From Balneolaceae bacterium (GTDB taxonomy: Bacteria > Bacteroidota > Rhodothermia > Balneolales > Balneolaceae): DNA of 64,000 bases. The notes under the pieces were generated by a model. It had not been told where the DNA came from. It did no database searches and worked only from the letters and a program-made list of their open reading frames with translations. A program made the translations under genes and the position numbers. This document shows, in pieces, positions 60,523 to 64,000 of the stretch. Numbering within the stretch: position 1 is the first letter of the stretch; every line of letters starts with the position of its first letter. Where the stretch lies: positions 62,001 to 126,000 of the forward strand of contig JAEPQE010000001.1 in the NCBI GenBank assembly GCA_017640665.1, in the 5' to 3' direction.

Positions 60523-60564
60523 GTTCGTATCTACTTCCAATCAAACAAAGACCGAGTATTTTAG

Positions 60565-62448
60565 ATGACCTATCTTTCCACAGAAAATCTGAGCAAAAAA
60601 TATGGGCTGAAGCTCCTGTTTGAAGGACTTACTTTTGGCATTTCCAAAGGAGATAAGACAGCTCTGATTGCCCAGAATGGAACGGGGAAATCCACGCTAC
60701 TGAAAATTCTTGCAGGTATGGAACAACCTGATTCCGGTGAAGTGATGATCCGAAATGGAATTCGTGTAAGTCTCCTTGAACAAGAGCCGGAACTAGATGA
60801 TGCAATGACCATCAACGAGTTCATCACACACGGCGATAACGAAATGGTGAAGGTAGTGCGGCGTTACGAAAAAGCCGTTGAAGCTCAATCTGAAAACTAT
60901 TCCGAAGAAACTCAGAAAGCCTTTGACAAGGCCCTTGCACAGATGGATGCAGCCAATGCCTGGGATTATGAGCAACGGCTCCAGCAAATTCTTGGACACT
61001 TAAATATTCACGGTTTAGACCAGTCTATCTCTTCTCTTTCAGGTGGACAGCGAAAGCGGGTAGCTCTTGCATTTGCCTTATTGGACGAACCCAACTTATT
61101 GATTCTGGATGAGCCAACTAACCATCTTGATGTTGAGATGATCGAATGGCTCGAAGCTTACCTCTCAAAAAGTACGATGACTTTGCTGATGGTAACACAT
61201 GATCGTTACTTTCTGGACCGTGTGTGTAATCATATCCTTGAGATTGAGGATGGTCAATTATATCACCATAAAGGGAATTATAACTACTTCCTTTTGAAAA
61301 AAGCTGAACGGGAAGAAGTGTATGCTACCGAAGTAGCGAAAGCGGGAAAGCTTGCAAAGAAAGAACAGGAATGGATGCGTCGGCAACCAAAAGCGCGGAC
61401 TACGAAATCCAAATCAAGGATCGATGCTTTTTACGAAACCGAGAAAAAAGCCAAGTCAGGAAAAGTTAAACAGGAGATTCAGCTTGATGTGAGTGTTTCC
61501 CGGATAGGCGGACAAGTTTTGGAACTCAAAAAAGTGACCAAAAAATATGATGATCTGGTTATTCTGAACGATTTCGAATATTCCTTTAATAAAGGTGAGA
61601 AAATTGGAATTATCGGAAAGAACGGAGTTGGAAAAAGCACATTCCTGAAAGTCATTACCGGTGAAGAAAAACCTGATTCCGGGGAAGTTCTGACCGGACA
61701 AACTATTATTTACGGTCACTACAAACAGCAGGGAATTTCTTTTAAAGAGAGTGAACGTGTTATTGATGTAATTAAAGAAGTGGCTGAAGTGATTCAGCTT
61801 GCGAATGGAGATACCATTTCTGCATCTCAGTTTCTCGAACATTTTATGTTCGATTCTAAAATGCAGTATACCCCGGTTGCTAAACTTAGTGGTGGCGAAA
61901 AACGCCGACTTGGATTGATGATGGTGCTTATTAAGAACCCAAACTTTTTAATCCTGGATGAGCCTACCAACGATCTCGATCTAATCACTTTAGAGAAACT
62001 GGAGTCTTTTCTGGCGGATTTTGGAGGCTGTTTAATTATCGTATCTCACGATCGATATTTTATGGATAATCTGGTTGACCATTATTTTGTGTTTGAAGGA
62101 AATGGTGTAATCAAAGACTTCAACGGAACTTACCAAGAGTATAAAGATCAACTGGAAGCTACCGTAGCTGAATCAAAGAAACCTGTAGTGAAAAAAGAGG
62201 ACAGGAAAACTACAGAACCTTCTTCCAGTAAGAAGAAGCTGAGCTTTAATGAAAAAAAGGAATATCAGAAGCTTGAAAAAGAAATCGAGCAGCTTGAAAC
62301 GAAAAAATCTGATATTGAAGATCAAATGAATGCCGGGCAGGATTATGAAAAGCTTCAGGAACTATCGCAATCTTATGCCAATATAAAAGACGAAATCGAA
62401 GAGAAAGAACTCAGGTGGTTGGAGCTTGCTGAGAAAACGGATAACTAG
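60565..62448 (+). CDS. ABC-F family ATPase (Uup/EttA-like)
   Basis: This 627-residue cytoplasmic ATPase has two nucleotide-binding domains and no membrane part. Walker A motifs are at about 36-44 (AQNGTGKST) and 352-360 (GKNGVGKST); signatures are LSGGQRKR near 159 and LSGGEKRR near 441. Walker B motifs end in DEPTNHLD and DEPTNDLD. The C-terminal tail (about 545-627) is a Lys/Glu-rich coiled coil like that of Uup. ABC-F proteins act on ribosomes during translation. It sits downstream of the lipoprotein gene by 42 bases and may share its transcript. Confidence 0.92.
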   Translation: MTYLSTENLSKKYGLKLLFEGLTFGISKGDKTALIAQNGTGKSTLLKILAGMEQPDSGEVMIRNGIRVSLLEQEPELDDAMTINEFITHGDNEMVKVVRRYEKAVEAQSENYSEETQKAFDKALAQMDAANAWDYEQRLQQILGHLNIHGLDQSISSLSGGQRKRVALAFALLDEPNLLILDEPTNHLDVEMIEWLEAYLSKSTMTLLMVTHDRYFLDRVCNHILEIEDGQLYHHKGNYNYFLLKKAEREEVYATEVAKAGKLAKKEQEWMRRQPKARTTKSKSRIDAFYETEKKAKSGKVKQEIQLDVSVSRIGGQVLELKKVTKKYDDLVILNDFEYSFNKGEKIGIIGKNGVGKSTFLKVITGEEKPDSGEVLTGQTIIYGHYKQQGISFKESERVIDVIKEVAEVIQLANGDTISASQFLEHFMFDSKMQYTPVAKLSGGEKRRLGLMMVLIKNPNFLILDEPTNDLDLITLEKLESFLADFGGCLIIVSHDRYFMDNLVDHYFVFEGNGVIKDFNGTYQEYKDQLEATVAESKKPVVKKEDRKTTEPSSSKKKLSFNEKKEYQKLEKEIEQLETKKSDIEDQMNAGQDYEKLQELSQSYANIKDEIEEKELRWLELAEKTDN

Positions 62449-62643
62449 TTAACCCAGATTCCGCACCTGCTGAGTTACTTATTAGAAAGTTACCCCGAAA
62501 AAAGGCCTTCATCGTATTACTTAAAATACACAAACCCGGCCAGGCTCACTGCAATTCATTAGCTGTATACTGCAAAATAGAATAGAATCTTTATCAGGCT
62601 AATTACTTTGTGTTTGAGATTGCAACCTCAAGAAACTCACAAA
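62449..62643. other. 195-base gap before the M28 peptidase
   Basis: No gene, hairpin terminator or tandem repeat is obvious. It must hold the 3' end of the ABC-F message and the promoter of the peptidase. TTACTTTG (62604) is a near match to the -7 element, one base shorter. Confidence 0.4.
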
Positions 62644-63954
62644 ATGATGATCCTCAGACTTTTTCTATTTTTCATTCTTTTTTTAGTCCACTGTTCTCTA
62701 TTCGATTCTAATGCTCAAAACTCTCCAAGAGACCCATTCGTACCTGATGATATTGTTTTGAACCCTGAAGCTAATTTCCCCGCAACGGTTCAGAATATTC
62801 AAACCGTTATTGATCAGGAAAATAAACGCCTGATTATCGAGTATGAACTTCTTGATTCGGAAGACGATGACATTGAAATTGGCATCATCCTGGTGAGTTC
62901 AGAAGGAAATGAGCTTCCCATTTCCGAGAATTTTCTCAGCGGTGATATTGGTTTTCCTTTAAAACAAGGGATGAAGAAAAAGGCAATCTGGAGTTTTGAA
63001 AATGACCCTGTGTACTCTTCGATACAAAATAAACCGATACATCTTAAAATTATAGCTGATGATAAATATTCGGATCAATTGACTGACCTTGTTGATTTAG
63101 TAAGCGCTGAAAGAATCAGTAAGGATATCCTGGAAATACAGGGAGTTCGGCATCATAATTCAAACCCAGAGAGGTTGGAGAGCACAAGAACTTATATTAA
63201 GGCTAGCTTCTCAGCCTATGGCGTCCCCTATTTTGAACAAAAATTTTCCAATACACGCGGTACGGGAATAAATATTATTGGCTCTAAACCAGGTATGCTT
63301 AGTGAACGCTTTTACATTATTGATGGGCATTATGATACTGTTAGCTCAACTCCGGGCGCGGATGATAACGCAACCGGAACTGTTGGAATGCTCGAAGCTA
63401 TGCGGGTACTTTCGCAGTTTAATTTTGATTATGGAATAGAGTTTATCGGTTTTGATATGGAAGAACTGGGACTTCTTGGTAGCAGGAATTATGCTCAGTC
63501 AATTACCCACCCGGAAAATGTAAATGGAGTTTTTAACTTTGAGATGATTGGATTCACATGTAAGGGAGAGCCTAACTGTAGAGACTTTCCAAATGCTGAC
63601 TCCTCTATCTATAACATATACAGCAGCTTCTCCGACTCTCTAAGCAATGCTTTTGTTAGAAATGGAAACAACTATGTTCCGGGTCTTAAAATTACTCCTG
63701 TAAAAGATAATGGGGATCCGAATTTCAGGCGTAGTGACCACGCTCCCTTTTGGGATAAAGGGATAGACGCCCTTTTTCTAACCGATGGAGCAAACTTCAG
63801 AACACCACATTATCATCGTTCTACCGACCTATATGAAACTCTTGATATTGAGTTCATGACAAAAATTGTTCAAACAACGGTTGCAACTATAGCTGACTTA
63901 GCGAATGTTACTCATACCTCAGCAACAATAAGCAACTCATTAATTATCGAATGA
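62644..63954 (+). CDS. Exported M28 family metallopeptidase
   Basis: This protein of about 436 residues has a signal peptide (about 1-25, ending SNAQ). The N-terminal domain (about 30-140) is a beta sandwich. The M28 zinc aminopeptidase domain (about 150-430) has metal ligands His229 and Asp231 (GHYDT), Asp240 (ADDNA), the Glu pair 273-274 (DMEELG) and His389 (PHYHRS). These are all the expected co-catalytic residues. It would release N-terminal amino acids from peptides outside the inner membrane. ATG 62644 is used; ATG 62647 is equally possible and a TTG 36 bases upstream is unlikely. Confidence 0.9.
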   Translation: MMILRLFLFFILFLVHCSLFDSNAQNSPRDPFVPDDIVLNPEANFPATVQNIQTVIDQENKRLIIEYELLDSEDDDIEIGIILVSSEGNELPISENFLSGDIGFPLKQGMKKKAIWSFENDPVYSSIQNKPIHLKIIADDKYSDQLTDLVDLVSAERISKDILEIQGVRHHNSNPERLESTRTYIKASFSAYGVPYFEQKFSNTRGTGINIIGSKPGMLSERFYIIDGHYDTVSSTPGADDNATGTVGMLEAMRVLSQFNFDYGIEFIGFDMEELGLLGSRNYAQSITHPENVNGVFNFEMIGFTCKGEPNCRDFPNADSSIYNIYSSFSDSLSNAFVRNGNNYVPGLKITPVKDNGDPNFRRSDHAPFWDKGIDALFLTDGANFRTPHYHRSTDLYETLDIEFMTKIVQTTVATIADLANVTHTSATISNSLIIE

Positions 63955-64000
63955 TTTATTAATCAATCCAAATCAATAATCCTGCCGGGTGTCCATGGAG
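63955..64000. other. Right window end
   Basis: Only 46 bases follow the peptidase stop. No feature can be supported. Confidence 0.5.

Noticed and set aside
1-64000. Prophage, integron, insertion sequence or restriction/defence island
   Set aside because: I found no integrase, transposase, terminase, methylase-endonuclease or typical defence genes, and no long terminal inverted repeats.

Overview
The window looks like a chromosomal segment from a Gram-negative member of the Balneolota (Balneolaceae such as Balneola or Gracilimonas; formerly grouped with Rhodothermaeota/Bacteroidota). This is an inference from several signs. Secreted proteins end in type IX secretion (T9SS) sorting domains of the NYPNPFNPST kind. 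There are DUF3078, lamin-tail, CotH and BatA families, a TonB-dependent receptor, and two promoters of the Bacteroidota TTG-N20-TAnnTTTG form. Coding density is high, base composition is moderate to AT-rich, and I see no phage, insertion sequence, CRISPR array, rRNA operon or replication origin.

Layout. 1-2123 is a conserved housekeeping block read leftwards: promoter, tRNA-Gln, prs, rplY, pth (cut by the window edge). 2120-7995 holds DUF2851/YtxH, a PyrR-like phosphoribosyltransferase, two tandem DUF3078 proteins, a PLP-dependent decarboxylase-like enzyme and an exported RidA. 8034-12526 holds an ALDH7-type dehydrogenase followed by DUF2513, a TrmH-type RNA methyltransferase and a PIN-PhoH ATPase. 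12604-16967 is a two-gene cellulase (GH9) operon. 17151-22510 carries a dipeptidyl-peptidase IV, a class I amidotransferase and a TonB receptor. 22522-28124 is a lipoprotein plus a very large lamin-tail surface protein.

28194-29660 is the most unusual stretch. It contains a structured RNA candidate with its own terminator, a pair of small paralogous proteins of unknown function, a perfect heptamer array and a small membrane protein. 29803-35672 has asd, glyS and a CotH/lamin-tail T9SS cargo. 35763-41618 has an SdpR/SdpI-like pair with a clear operator, DUF2721, a GT39 glycosyltransferase whose TTG start abuts a second heptamer array, a Cu/Zn superoxide dismutase, a PlsC-type acyltransferase and a bile-acid-type symporter. 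41760-49868 has tsaD, a membrane-anchored TPR regulator, DUF4412, dnaK, hsp20 with a sigma-54-like promoter, and aroA. 50105-57774 is a five-gene leftward operon (BatA-type protein, membrane protein, hflX, CBS protein, 997-residue TPR protein). 57886-63954 has a DUF3352-like/VCBS lipoprotein, an ABC-F ATPase and an M28 peptidase.

Working together, the accessory genes describe a heterotrophic surface-digesting lifestyle: cellulases, peptidases, TonB uptake and T9SS cargo, with envelope and stress systems around them. Notable non-coding structure includes two heptanucleotide microsatellites that touch start regions, several dispersed palindromic intergenic repeats, and one terminator-ended multi-branched RNA.
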